From NCBI GenBank assembly GCA_025463125.1, contig JAOAPX010000068.1, positions 1 through 43,843 of the forward strand: DNA of 43,843 nt, in the 5' to 3' direction. Shown one piece after another: positions 15,663 to 26,000 of this stretch. Position 1 is the first letter of the stretch, and every line of letters starts with the position of its first letter. The stretch is from Acidobacteriota bacterium. Lineage in GTDB: Bacteria > Acidobacteriota > Blastocatellia > Pyrinomonadales > Pyrinomonadaceae. A model generated the notes under the pieces. It saw only the letters and a list, made by a program, of their open reading frames with translations. It did not search any database and was not told where the DNA came from. The position numbers and the translations under genes are program-made.

Positions 15663-16640
15663 GTGAAGAAAACACTTCGGTACGCATTCGGAATAATTTT
15701 TTTTCTATTAACGTCAGCCGTCTGCGGCGCGCTCGCGCAAACGCCCGAGCAATGCGTGGCTTTAAATTCAACGGCGGTTTACGCCGAAAATTTCGATTCG
15801 CTTGTAAGCGCGGGAACCGGCTCGATGCCGCCGCCCGCCGGTTTCAGCCTGTCTGAAAACGGAGCGGGCGCCGACAATTTATATACGGCAAACAATGGGT
15901 TTAGCCATCTTGGAGATACATATAGTTACGGCAGCCGTGACTCGAATGAGCGAGCTTTGGGTGTGAAAACGTCCGGCTCTGTAACTTTGATTCAATTCGG
16001 CGGATGTTTTACCAATAATACCTCGCTGACGCTCGACTCAGTAGTCATTCAATACGCGGGCGAACAGTGGCGCGGAGGAACGACGGGCGCTGATACGCTG
16101 GTTTTCGAATACAGCACAAACGCCGAGAGCCTGACCGCAGGCACATACGTGCGGCATTCCGCCTTAAATTTTAGCAGCATCATTCACAGCGGCGGCGGCA
16201 GTTTGGACGGAAACGCAGCGGGAAACCGCTTGTTTATAAGGTCTTCGATTCCCGTTACGCTCGCGCCTGGAAAAACATTTTGGATTCGCTGGTCAGATTC
16301 AAATACGCTCGGCTCGGACGACGGTTTAGCCGTTGACGATCTCTTCCTGATGCCTGTCATCGGCGTCGCCAAAGCGACGATTACCGGACAGATAAAAGAC
16401 AGCGGCGGAAGAGGTTTAAGCCGCGTGACGGTGACGGTCGCCGGCGGATCTCTGAATCGAAATTTGACGACGAGGACAAATGCTTTCGGTTATTACCGCT
16501 TTAACGATGTACCGGTCGGCGAGACTTACACCGTCAGCGTTTTATCGAAAAGTTACAGTTTCCCGCAATCCAGTTTAATCCTGAATTTAACCCGGAACGA
16601 AAGCGAGATCGATTTTATCGGTCGCTATCGTTGGGAGTAA
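15663..16640 (+). CDS. Secreted beta-sandwich protein with C-terminal carboxypeptidase-regulatory-like domain
   Basis: The GTG at 15663 was chosen over an upstream GTG (15615) because AGAGG lies 7 nt before it and a signal peptide follows directly (KKTLRYAFGIIFFLLTSAV, cleavage after GALAQ). This gives 325 residues. The middle (about 35-235) resembles the jelly-roll module of extracellular nucleases and adhesins, with ENFDSL, YAGEQWR, ADTLVFEYS, FWIRWSDSN and AVDDLFL. The C-terminal 85 residues are a CarboxypepD_reg-like fold (ATITGQIKDSGGRGLSRVTV to YYRFNDVPVGETY). It sits between the export and co-polymerase genes, 19 nt before the latter, so it is probably exported with or bound to the polymer. 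Confidence 0.82.
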   Translation: MKKTLRYAFGIIFFLLTSAVCGALAQTPEQCVALNSTAVYAENFDSLVSAGTGSMPPPAGFSLSENGAGADNLYTANNGFSHLGDTYSYGSRDSNERALGVKTSGSVTLIQFGGCFTNNTSLTLDSVVIQYAGEQWRGGTTGADTLVFEYSTNAESLTAGTYVRHSALNFSSIIHSGGGSLDGNAAGNRLFIRSSIPVTLAPGKTFWIRWSDSNTLGSDDGLAVDDLFLMPVIGVAKATITGQIKDSGGRGLSRVTVTVAGGSLNRNLTTRTNAFGYYRFNDVPVGETYTVSVLSKSYSFPQSSLILNLTRNESEIDFIGRYRWE

Positions 16641-16659
16641 TTTTAACGGAGTAAATATT

Positions 16660-19077
16660 ATGTCTTTAAGCACTAATCGAGAAATAGAAAGCCGAGAGAT
16701 CGGGCTGCGAAATACATTAATCAACCGGGGCAACATCGCCGCGCGATTGCCGTATTTTGAAGATGAAAGATACGAAACGGAAACCGGCGAACGAGAAGAT
16801 GAAATTCATCTGCGGGCTTATCTGCAAAGAGTCGTCAGGCATAAATGGATAGTTTTTATCATCACCTTATTATTTACTTCTGCGGCAGTCATTTATCTTT
16901 TCTATCAGCCGGATGTTTACACAGCCCATGCGCGCGTACAGGTTGACGCCGAAAATAACGTCGGTCTGTCAGACGCCGGAAAAACCGTTTCGCCGTTTGA
17001 TGACCGCGCTTATTTTAATACGCAGCTGGAGCTGCTCGAAAGTCCGGGATTGATTTTGCGCGTCGTTAAAAAGCTGGGTTTGGAAAACAACCGGGATTTT
17101 ATGACCGGCGACGCCGGTACGACGAATAAATGGCAATCGAAGTTTAACGAAGTGACCGGTCTTTACGACAAAACGGGTCAGCCGGTTAATCAAACGACAG
17201 TAAAGCCCGTTAAAGAAGAAACAAAACAGACTCGTTCCGCAAAAAAAGGTGAATCTTTAACGCCTTCTGAAAACGATTCGTTAATGCAGGTTGTTAAAGC
17301 GGTTCAGGAAAAGATCGTTGTCGAGCCGGTTTTGCGCGCGCGCCAGAACATCAAGGATACTCGCCTGATCAGCATTAGTTTTCATCACCGTGACCCGCAG
17401 ATTTCGATGCTCGTTTCCAACGCCCTCGCCGATGAACTGGTCGTTACCAATCTCAAAAATAAAATGAGGGTCAATAATAACGAGAACGATTATCTGCAAA
17501 ATAACATTGCGGATTTAAAGGCGCAAATCCAGCGCGACGAGCAAAAATTGCTTTCTTTCGGACGCAATTATCAACTGCCTTCGCTCGACAGCTCGCAGAA
17601 CACCGTGGTTGAAAGGCTTGTCGGCTTAAATCGACAGCTTCTCGAAGCCGAAAACGCGCGAAAGCTGGCGGAAGCCGAATACCAATCGTCGCAAAATCAA
17701 GGCGTCGCGGACGCTCTGGCTGAATCCGGCGATAAACAAATCGGCGAAATCGACTCCAAATTAGGCGATCTTCGCCAGCGCCGCGCGCAATTGCTGGTCG
17801 AAGCAACCGAAAAATATCCGGAAGTGATAGAAGTCGACCGGCAAATCGCGGTTCTCGAAAAACAGGCGCAGGACAAGCGCAAGCATTCGACCGCGCTCTT
17901 TAAAACAAATGCGGAAGCTCACTACCGGCAGGCGCTCTACCGCGAAGAATCCGTGCGTAAAGCGTTCGAGCGGCAGCGCGGCGAAACGCTCGGGCAAAAC
18001 GAAGCGGCGATAAATTACCGAATCGTTCAGCAGGGACTGGAAACAAATAAAAATCTGCTCGATGAAATGTCGAAGCGCGAAAAAGAAAACGAAATGCTAA
18101 AGGCGAAAGCGCCTAACAATATCCGCGTCATTGATTACGCGGCGTTGCCGACCGAGCCGGTTGACCCGAAACGCGCGCCGTTTCTCGGCTTGGTTTTTCT
18201 TTTTTCATTTACGCTCGGCATCGGCGGCGCGCTTTTGAAAGATTATTTCGACGACAGCGTGCACACGACCGATGAAGTCGAAAAAACGCTGAGTCTTCCG
18301 GCGCTCGCCGTTATTCCGCAGGTCGGCAGAGGAATCATCAATTATCGCCGCCGAACGGCGGATTCAGCCGCCGGATTGCGGATTATTCAAAACGACGAGG
18401 CGGACGCGACGACTCGCGAAAACGAAGCCGAACTGCTTTTTAACGCCGATATTCAATCGCCTTTAGCCGAAGCCTTCCGCCGTTTGCGAACGGCGCTGCT
18501 TTTATCTCCGAGCGTCGGCGAGGTTAAAAAAATTCTCGTAACTTCAAGCCAGCAAGCCGAAGGCAAAACGACGACCGCCCTGAATATTGCGACCAGCCTG
18601 GCGCAGACGGGCGCGAAAGTCTTGATAATCGATGCCGATTTGCGCAATCCGCGACTGCATAAAATTTTCAATGCTCCCGTCGAAAACGGGCTCAGCGATA
18701 TTTTCGGGCGCAAGGTCGAGCAGGACGAATTGTTCAAAAAATTTATCAGGCAGCACAATTTGCTTTACGTGATGACAGCCGGCTCCACTTCAATAAATTC
18801 AGCCGAATGTCTCGGGTCGGAGCGGATGCGCGATTTGTTGATACTTCTCGAGCCGATTTTCGATTACATCGTCATCGACTCGCCGCCGGTCGTCAATTTC
18901 GTAGACAGCACAATCCTCGCGACTTTGGTTGACGGCGTGCTTTTCGTCGTGCAGGGCAATCGCAGCTCGCGCGAAATGGTGCGTCATTCGACAAAGGTTT
19001 TAAGAACGGTCGGGGCGAAAATTATCGGAGTCGTTCTTAACAAAGTCAGTATGCCGACAAAATATTATTACGGTTGA
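16660..19077 (+). CDS. Wzc/GumC-like polysaccharide co-polymerase with BY-kinase domain
   Basis: This 805-residue inner-membrane protein controls chain length and export. It has a Wzz domain with a first membrane helix (KWIVFIITLLFTSAAVIYLF, about 66-85). A long periplasmic coiled coil with GNVR-type features (about 250-480) follows, then a second helix (FLGLVFLFSFTLGIGGALL, about 507-525). The cytoplasmic bacterial tyrosine kinase domain has Walker A (QQAEGKTTT, near 630-638), A' (VLIIDADLRNPRL, near 652) and Walker B (YIVIDSPP, near 736). The C-terminal tail ends in KYYYG, a short tyrosine cluster for autophosphorylation. GGAG precedes the ATG. Confidence 0.95.
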   Translation: MSLSTNREIESREIGLRNTLINRGNIAARLPYFEDERYETETGEREDEIHLRAYLQRVVRHKWIVFIITLLFTSAAVIYLFYQPDVYTAHARVQVDAENNVGLSDAGKTVSPFDDRAYFNTQLELLESPGLILRVVKKLGLENNRDFMTGDAGTTNKWQSKFNEVTGLYDKTGQPVNQTTVKPVKEETKQTRSAKKGESLTPSENDSLMQVVKAVQEKIVVEPVLRARQNIKDTRLISISFHHRDPQISMLVSNALADELVVTNLKNKMRVNNNENDYLQNNIADLKAQIQRDEQKLLSFGRNYQLPSLDSSQNTVVERLVGLNRQLLEAENARKLAEAEYQSSQNQGVADALAESGDKQIGEIDSKLGDLRQRRAQLLVEATEKYPEVIEVDRQIAVLEKQAQDKRKHSTALFKTNAEAHYRQALYREESVRKAFERQRGETLGQNEAAINYRIVQQGLETNKNLLDEMSKREKENEMLKAKAPNNIRVIDYAALPTEPVDPKRAPFLGLVFLFSFTLGIGGALLKDYFDDSVHTTDEVEKTLSLPALAVIPQVGRGIINYRRRTADSAAGLRIIQNDEADATTRENEAELLFNADIQSPLAEAFRRLRTALLLSPSVGEVKKILVTSSQQAEGKTTTALNIATSLAQTGAKVLIIDADLRNPRLHKIFNAPVENGLSDIFGRKVEQDELFKKFIRQHNLLYVMTAGSTSINSAECLGSERMRDLLILLEPIFDYIVIDSPPVVNFVDSTILATLVDGVLFVVQGNRSSREMVRHSTKVLRTVGAKIIGVVLNKVSMPTKYYYG

Positions 19078-19191
19078 AAATTCGAAGATTTCACGAACGT
19101 TTCTCGCGATTTAGCGCCGTAAAAACGAAGTTCTTTGAAAAAAAATTCTTTGAAAAATAATTCTTTGAACAACAAGCGGCAGTTTTCGATT

Positions 19192-20763
19192 ATGTCTCAA
19201 GAAAAACAGGGATTGACGCAAAAAGTTCTGAGCGGATTGTTTTGGACGGCGGGCGGAAAAGGGGCGCAGGCGGTTTTGCAGTTTGTCGTGATGGCGATAC
19301 TGGCGCGGCTGATGTCGCCGCTCGAATTCGGCATTGTCGGCGCGGCGATGATCATCGTCGGATTTTCCGATATCTTAACGCGGCTCGGTCTCGGACCGGC
19401 GCTCGTGCAGCGATCCGAGCTCAAACCGGCGCATTTGGGAACGGCGCTATTCGTATCGCTGATCTTCAGTTCTCTGACCGGCGCGTTGATATGGATTTTC
19501 GCGCCGACTGCCGCCGGATTTTTCAATTACGAAGGCGTTGAAACGGTTTTACGAGCTTTAGCGTGGTTGTTTCCGATTCGCGGCTGCGGCGTTGTCGCCG
19601 ATTCGCTCGCCCAGCGCGAAATGCGCTTTAAATGGCTCGCGAGCCGCGATGCGCTTTGTCTTTTCGTCGGTTACTTCGGTGTTGGAGTCGGTTTGGCGTT
19701 GGCGGGTTTCGGCGTCTGGGCGTTGGTCGCGGCAAGTCTTGTGACGGCGTCGATAAGAACCATTGCCTTGCTGATTGAATACCCGCCGAAACATTTTCTG
19801 CCGCAGCGACGGGCATTTCAGGAGCTGGTTTATTTCGGCGGCGGTTTTACCCTCGCCCGGATCGCCAATTACCTCGCTTTGCAGGGCGATAACCTGGTCG
19901 TCGGGCGCATGCTCGGTTTGCCCGCGCTCGGTTTATACGGTCGGGCTTATCAATTGATGTCCGCCCCGGCTTCGCTTTTCGGTCAGGTTCTCGATGATGT
20001 GCTGTTTCCTTCGATGTCGAAAATGCAGCACGAAAAAGAGCGCCTGGCAAAGGCTTACCTGCGCGGGGTTTCCTTGATTGCTCTGGTGATGCTGCCGGCG
20101 AGCGTCGTCTCAATTATTATCGCGCCCGAACTGGTTCGATTTCTTCTCGGCGCGAAGTGGATGGAAGTCGTGCTGCCGTTCAGAATTTTAACGCTCGGCT
20201 TAATTTTGCGAACCAGCTATAAAATGAGCGATTCGCTGGCGAGGGCGACAGGCTCGGTTTACAGGCGCGCCTGGCGACAGGCGGTTTACGCGGCATCGGT
20301 AATCGGCGGGGCGTGGATCGGGCAATTCTGGGGCATCGCGGGCGTCGCCGCGGGCGTTTTAGCTTCGCTAATCATAAATTTCACGCTCATGGCGCAGATG
20401 AGCTTAAACGTCGTCGGAATTTCGACTCGAACTTTTTTAAAGGTGCACGAAAAGGCTTTTCTGCTGTCAATGACAACCGCCCTTGTGACTTTGCCGACAG
20501 TCGTTTTTCTAAGGCAGGCGAATGCGCCGCCGTTTTTGCTTTTAATCGTTACGGGGTTGGTTTTATTCGTTTATTTTTCATTAATTATCGTTTTCGCGCC
20601 GCATCGTTTTCTCGGTGAGGAAGGAATGTGGATGCTGTACGTATTAAAAAATTATGTTCCTGATAAATATGCAGACAAGTTTGCGTTTATTAAAGAAAAC
20701 CGCGAACGGAAACCAGCGGTCGTATCCGATGGAAGCGCCGAAAACAACGGCGTCTCCGGTTGA
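19192..20763 (+). CDS. Wzx/WzxC-like polysaccharide flippase (MOP superfamily)
   Basis: This polytopic inner-membrane protein (523 residues from ATG 19192, about 12-14 helices) would flip lipid-linked repeat units to the periplasm. It has the typical N-terminal region GLFWTAGGKGAQAVLQFVV and SPLEFGIVGAAMII of the oligosaccharide flippase family. The start is uncertain: the frame is open from TTG 19135 through a repeated KNNSLKNNSLNN-type stretch, and neither start has a strong ribosome site. Its 3' end overlaps the next gene by 35 nt. Confidence 0.88.
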   Translation: MSQEKQGLTQKVLSGLFWTAGGKGAQAVLQFVVMAILARLMSPLEFGIVGAAMIIVGFSDILTRLGLGPALVQRSELKPAHLGTALFVSLIFSSLTGALIWIFAPTAAGFFNYEGVETVLRALAWLFPIRGCGVVADSLAQREMRFKWLASRDALCLFVGYFGVGVGLALAGFGVWALVAASLVTASIRTIALLIEYPPKHFLPQRRAFQELVYFGGGFTLARIANYLALQGDNLVVGRMLGLPALGLYGRAYQLMSAPASLFGQVLDDVLFPSMSKMQHEKERLAKAYLRGVSLIALVMLPASVVSIIIAPELVRFLLGAKWMEVVLPFRILTLGLILRTSYKMSDSLARATGSVYRRAWRQAVYAASVIGGAWIGQFWGIAGVAAGVLASLIINFTLMAQMSLNVVGISTRTFLKVHEKAFLLSMTTALVTLPTVVFLRQANAPPFLLLIVTGLVLFVYFSLIIVFAPHRFLGEEGMWMLYVLKNYVPDKYADKFAFIKENRERKPAVVSDGSAENNGVSG

Positions 20764-22240
20764 AACGGTTTGCGCTCCGAACGATTTGATCGGCGATTTG
20801 CTGACGATGCTCGATGCGGAAAAGATTCGCTATTGTCATTGGAAAAGCAACTGGAAAATCGAACGCTGGCTGAGAGCCGAAGGCGATCTCGATTTGCTGA
20901 TTAGAAACGCGGATGTTTGCCAGTTCACATCAATCGTCAGCCGCATGGGATTTAAAAAAGCGCTTCCGCCGGCGGACAAAGATTTGCCCGGCGTGATTAA
21001 TTATTACGGCTACGACGCGAAAACCGGAAAATTTATACATATTCACGCGCATTACCAGCTCGTGTTCGGACACGATTTAACGAAGAATTATCGTTTGCCG
21101 ATCGAATCGGCTCTGCTCGATTCGGCTGTCGCGCACGGCGCCGTGCGGCTGACCGCGCCCGAAATCGAATTGATTCTTTTCGTCGTGCGGATGGTCTTAA
21201 AGTTTTCGGCAGCGGAAACGTTTGCCCGACGCGCCGCCGGAACATACGAAAATTTTTCCGGCGCGATTCGAAGAGAAATCGAATATCTCGAATCTCAAAT
21301 TAAACCGCCCGCGCTCGTCGACGACGCTTTACGGCGGCATTTTCCGATGCTGGATAAAAACTTATTCGACGATTGCCTCGCTTCTCTGCAGCCGAAGGCG
21401 ACGATTTCGCGGCAGTTTGTAGTCAAGCGAAAGCTCGAGCAGGCGCTTGCGCCGCACGCGCGACAGACGCGCCCGGTCGAATCAATCGTTCGCCTGAAGC
21501 GACGCGCGGCGGCGATCGGGCAAAAATTCATTTTGAAAAATAAATCGCGCAAGCGCCTGGAAAACGGCGGCGCTTTAATCGCCCTTGTCGGCGGCGACGG
21601 CGCGGGCAAATCAACCTGCGTCAAAGAGATTTCCCGCTGGTTATCGAAAAAGTTTCAGACCGAAGCGATTCACATCGGCAAACCTCCGAAATCGGCGCTG
21701 ACTTTGAGTATCGCCGCCGCCCAAAAAGCGCAGCGGGCTTTATATAAAATCGGCATTGGAAATCATTCGCCTGACGAAGACGAAACGACTTTAGACGCCG
21801 ATTTTTTGCAGCGTCTTCGCTGGCTTTCGACGGCGCGCGATCGGTACCGGCTTTATATAAAGGCTCGTCGCCGCGCGACAAACGGCGCAGTCGTCATCTG
21901 CGATCGTTATCCGGTGTCCCAGGCAAAGCTGATGGACAGCCCGAAAATCGCGCGTTCGCTGAACAAAGCGCCGAAAAACGGGTTGATAAAAAACCTCGTC
22001 GAGCGCGAAGAATGGTATTACCGGCAAATTATGCCGCCGGATATTTTGCTGGTTTTGCGCGTTGACCCGGAAACGGCTGTCAGGCGAAAAAAAGATGAAC
22101 CGGCTGAACACGTTCGCACGCGTTCGGCGGAATTATGGCAGATCGATTGGCAGGGAACCGGCGCATATCTGATCGATACCAGCCGGAAAATACCGGAAGT
22201 GCTGGCGGAACTGCGCTCGCTGATCTGGCGAAAATTGTAA
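20729..22240 (+). CDS. Nucleotidyltransferase-like/thymidylate-kinase-like fusion protein
   Basis: ATG 20729 overlaps the flippase gene by 35 nt and gives 503 residues. The N-terminal part shows YCHWKSN (about 35) and GDLDLLI (about 52), resembling the minimal nucleotidyltransferase motif with paired acidic residues. The C-terminal part is a P-loop kinase: Walker A LVGGDGAGKSTC (about 287-298), DRYPVSQ (about 392) and a lid-like Arg-rich stretch (AVRRKKDEPAEHVRTRS). Such fusions occur in polysaccharide clusters, but their substrate is not known to me. It may activate or phosphorylate a sugar or lipid-linked precursor rather than dTMP. Confidence 0.78.
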   Translation: MEAPKTTASPVETVCAPNDLIGDLLTMLDAEKIRYCHWKSNWKIERWLRAEGDLDLLIRNADVCQFTSIVSRMGFKKALPPADKDLPGVINYYGYDAKTGKFIHIHAHYQLVFGHDLTKNYRLPIESALLDSAVAHGAVRLTAPEIELILFVVRMVLKFSAAETFARRAAGTYENFSGAIRREIEYLESQIKPPALVDDALRRHFPMLDKNLFDDCLASLQPKATISRQFVVKRKLEQALAPHARQTRPVESIVRLKRRAAAIGQKFILKNKSRKRLENGGALIALVGGDGAGKSTCVKEISRWLSKKFQTEAIHIGKPPKSALTLSIAAAQKAQRALYKIGIGNHSPDEDETTLDADFLQRLRWLSTARDRYRLYIKARRRATNGAVVICDRYPVSQAKLMDSPKIARSLNKAPKNGLIKNLVEREEWYYRQIMPPDILLVLRVDPETAVRRKKDEPAEHVRTRSAELWQIDWQGTGAYLIDTSRKIPEVLAELRSLIWRKL

Positions 22241-22289
22241 GCAACTTATTTTCAGACATTTACGTTCATTTACCTTTATTTCCATCTAT

Positions 22290-22985
22290 ATGAGATCGAT
22301 GCCTTTGGTTGCTGAAATTGTCGGACCGTCAGGCGCGGGCAAAAGCACTCTGTCCGGCACGCTGAACGACGCGGAGCGAAACGTCCGCGCCGGATTGACG
22401 GTTTGGGGATTGCCTTTTTCGATGCTGCTCGCGGCGGCGTTTTTATCTGTTCCCGCGCTGATCGGTTTATGCGCCGAACGCAAACGGTTTCGTCTGGATG
22501 AAATCAAGCAGATCATCCGTCTGAACGCTTTTTATCGCCGCTTGAAAAAAGAGAGCGGCATTAATGTCAAGTCGAATTACAAGGCTTTGTTTCTTGATGA
22601 AGGAATCGTTTTCGCGCTCGCTAAACTGCGCGCGGACCGCGCCGCCGACGCGAAAACTCACAAAATATTAACAAGCAAATGGGAAGAAAATGCGCTGAAT
22701 CGGTGGTCGGAAATGCTGAACGCCGTTATCTGGCTCGACGCGCCGGACCATTTGTTGATCGAACGCATTAGATGCAGAACAAAACAGCACCGGATGAAAC
22801 ACAAACCGGACGATGAAATTTACGAATTCTTAGCACGCTATCGCGCTTCGTACGAGCAAATTATTAATGAGTTAAAATCGCGCGGGCGAATCAGCGTTAT
22901 TAAGTTTCGCACCGACGACGCAACGATTGACCGCATGGCAAACGAAATTTTTCAATTTGTCGAACGAAAGGACGCGCCATATTAG
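22290..22985 (+). CDS. P-loop kinase, thymidylate-kinase-like
   Basis: This 231-residue cytoplasmic protein has Walker A at IVGPSGAGKSTL (about 10-21), a conserved LFLDEGIVFAL (about 100) and VIWLDAPDHLLIERI, followed by an Arg-rich lid (RCRTKQHRMKH). It is more divergent than the kinase half of the preceding fusion. Two kinases in a row suggest a dedicated phosphorylation step in the pathway. The start could also be the ATG at 22299. No ribosome site is evident. Confidence 0.7.
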   Translation: MRSMPLVAEIVGPSGAGKSTLSGTLNDAERNVRAGLTVWGLPFSMLLAAAFLSVPALIGLCAERKRFRLDEIKQIIRLNAFYRRLKKESGINVKSNYKALFLDEGIVFALAKLRADRAADAKTHKILTSKWEENALNRWSEMLNAVIWLDAPDHLLIERIRCRTKQHRMKHKPDDEIYEFLARYRASYEQIINELKSRGRISVIKFRTDDATIDRMANEIFQFVERKDAPY

Positions 22986-23026
22986 CAGTTGCTTTCATAC
23001 AAAGGTTTTTAGAATTGGAGAAAGAA

Positions 23027-26000
23027 ATGACAATACGGAAAAAATTTGCTGCCGGGGCGGCAAATCAAGCTCGAAGGATAGAACGTAATTTCAAGACATT
23101 TGCCATTATATTGCTTTTCGCGCAGGCGCTTTTATTAAACGCTCAGGCGCAGACGATTAAGTTTGCCGTTATCGGAGATTTCGGATCCGGCGACGAGCAC
23201 GAAAGAGAAGTAGCCGATTTAGTTAAAAGCTGGAACCCGGATTTTATTACGACGACCGGCGATAACAATTACCCGGACGGCGAAGCATCGACGATAGACA
23301 AAAATATCGGACAGTTTTATCACGATTATATTTACCCGTATAAAGGCAGTTACGGCGCGGGCGCTGCCGGAGTTAACAGATTTTTCCCGACGCTCGGCAA
23401 TCACGACTGGAATACGCCGAAGGCGCAGCCGTATCTGGATTATTTCACCTTGCCCGGCAACGAACGGTATTACGATTTCGTTCGCGGACCGCTGCATTTG
23501 TTTATGCTCGACAGCGACGTGGCTGAACCGGACGGAATTACGGAAACATCCGTGCAGGGGCAATGGCTGAGAAATAAACTGGCGGCTTCGACCGCGCCCT
23601 GGAAAATCGTTATCTTTCACCACACGCCGTATTCCTCGCGCACCTCGACCACAAAGCTTCAATGGAGCTTCCAGGAATGGGGAGCGACCGCGGTTATTGC
23701 CGGACACGCTCATTTGTATGAACGCGTGATGAGAAACGGGTTTCCGTATTTTACGAACGGTTTAGGCGGCGAAAGCGGCGGAACGTTCGGAACACCGATC
23801 GCGGGAAGCGAAGTGCGTTACGGGGAAGATTACGGCGCGCAATTAGTCACTGCCAGCGCCGACACGATTACGTTCAAGTTTATAACGCATACTGGAACAC
23901 TAATAGACGCTTACACGATCAGCAACCTTCAGCTGACGGCGCCGAGCGCTCTCGAAGCGACGGCGGCTTCCGGCACTCAAATCAATCTTTCGTGGACCGA
24001 TAACGCGTCTAACGAAGACGGCTTTAAGATCGAGCGCTGTCAAAATTCCTCCTGCACGAATTTCGTTGAAATCGCGGAGGTTTTAGCGAACGATACGACT
24101 TACAGCGACAGCGGACGAACGCCGCTGACAACTTACCGTTATCGCGTTCGAGCATTTAACAGCGGCGGCGATTCCGCTTACACAAATACGGCTCAAGCTC
24201 TGACCGGCGATCCGCCAAGCACGGTTTTCAGCGATAATTTCAACGACGGCACGCGGGACGCGACGAAATGGAATCTCGGAATTTTCAGCCGAAGCGCGAG
24301 TTATTTCGATCCGAACATAGTTGTTGTCGAACAAAACGGGCAATTATCGATTACGCCGCGCTCTTCGACGACCGGCAATCTATACGGCGGTTATCTATCG
24401 GCTGCAACGTGGAACTTAACCGATGCCGCCGCCGAAGTCGAAGCCGCGCAGAAAACTGCCGGCTCTGCCGTAACCATGTTTTCCGTCGGCACCGATAAAG
24501 ATAACTGGTTCAGTTTTCGTGCGAAAGGCAGTTCGCTGTATTTGGAAAGCCGAAAGGCGGGCGTGACGACCGACATTACGCTCAGCTACAGCGCGGTGCA
24601 GCACCGCTTCTGGCGAGTGCGGCACGACCCGCTAAGCGATACGGTCGCTTTTGAAACAAGCGCCGACGGCAATATCTGGACGACGCAGTGGAGCGTTGCG
24701 AGAGGCTTTGCAATAAGCGCGGTGAAATTTGAATTGATCGCCGGAACCGGCGGCGCGGTTGCGGCTCCGGGCTCGGCTCGGTTCGATAACTTTATTTTTG
24801 AAAATAACAATTCCACTTCCGCACCGCCGGCAGCGCCGGGAAATCTATTGGCGACGGCTTTTTCGAGCAGTCAAATTAATCTTTCATGGACCGACAATTC
24901 GAGCGACGAAGACGCCTTTGCGATCGAACGCTGTCAAAACGCAAACTGTACGGGATTTACCGAAATCGCCAAGGTAGGAGCCAATGTGACGAGTTACAGC
25001 AGTACGGGATTATCGGCGAACACGGTTTACCGGTTCCGCGTTCGCGCGTCTGACGGCGGGGCGATTTCGGATTATTCCAACATTGCGCAGACGACAACGC
25101 CTTTGCCGCCGACGCTTCCGCCGGACGCGCCGACCAATCTTACAGCAAAGGCAATTTCGATTAGTCAAATTGATCTCGCCTGGTCAATTAATTCCGACAA
25201 TGAAGACGGATTTAAAATTGAGCGCTGTCAAAACGCCACTTGTACGAACTTTACCGAAATCGCGCAGGTCGGTTTCGATGTCGGCGTTTACAGCGATACA
25301 GGTCGCGCCGCGGGCACTCTTTACCGTTACAGGGTTCGCGCCTTTAATAGCGGCGGAACTTCGGCTTATTCAAATACGGCGGAAGCTTCGACGTTATCAC
25401 AAACGCCGACCTTGCCGGCAGCGCCTTCGAATTTGACGGCGACGGCAGCTTCGTCCGTTCAAATAAACCTGGCATGGACGGATAATTCGGCAAATGAAGA
25501 CGGTTTCAAAATCGAGCGTTGTCAAAATGCCGCCTGCACGACTTTTGCGGAAGTCGCTCAAGCTGCGGCAGGCACGACCGTTTACACGGATTCCGGTTTG
25601 ACGGCTGGCACAAGCTATCAATATCGCGTTCGCGCATATAACGCGGGAGGTAATTCAGCTTATTCGAATACGGCAAGCGCGACGACCATGCAGGCGACGC
25701 AAACGCCGTTAGCTCCGAACGCGCTGATGGCATCGTCGGCTTCGGCAACTCAGATTAACCTTTCATGGACGGACACCGCCGCTAACGAGAGCGGTTTCAA
25801 AATCGAGCGCTGCCAAAATACGGGCTGCACAAACTTCGTTCAAATCGCACAGGTCAGCGCAGACATTACGACTTACAGTAACACGGCATTAACGACAGGC
25901 ACTTTATATCGTTATCGCGTCCGCGCGTATAACGCGAGCGGCGATTCGGCTTATTCGAATATCGCCGAAACGACGGCGCAAAATCCGCCGGCGACGCTGC

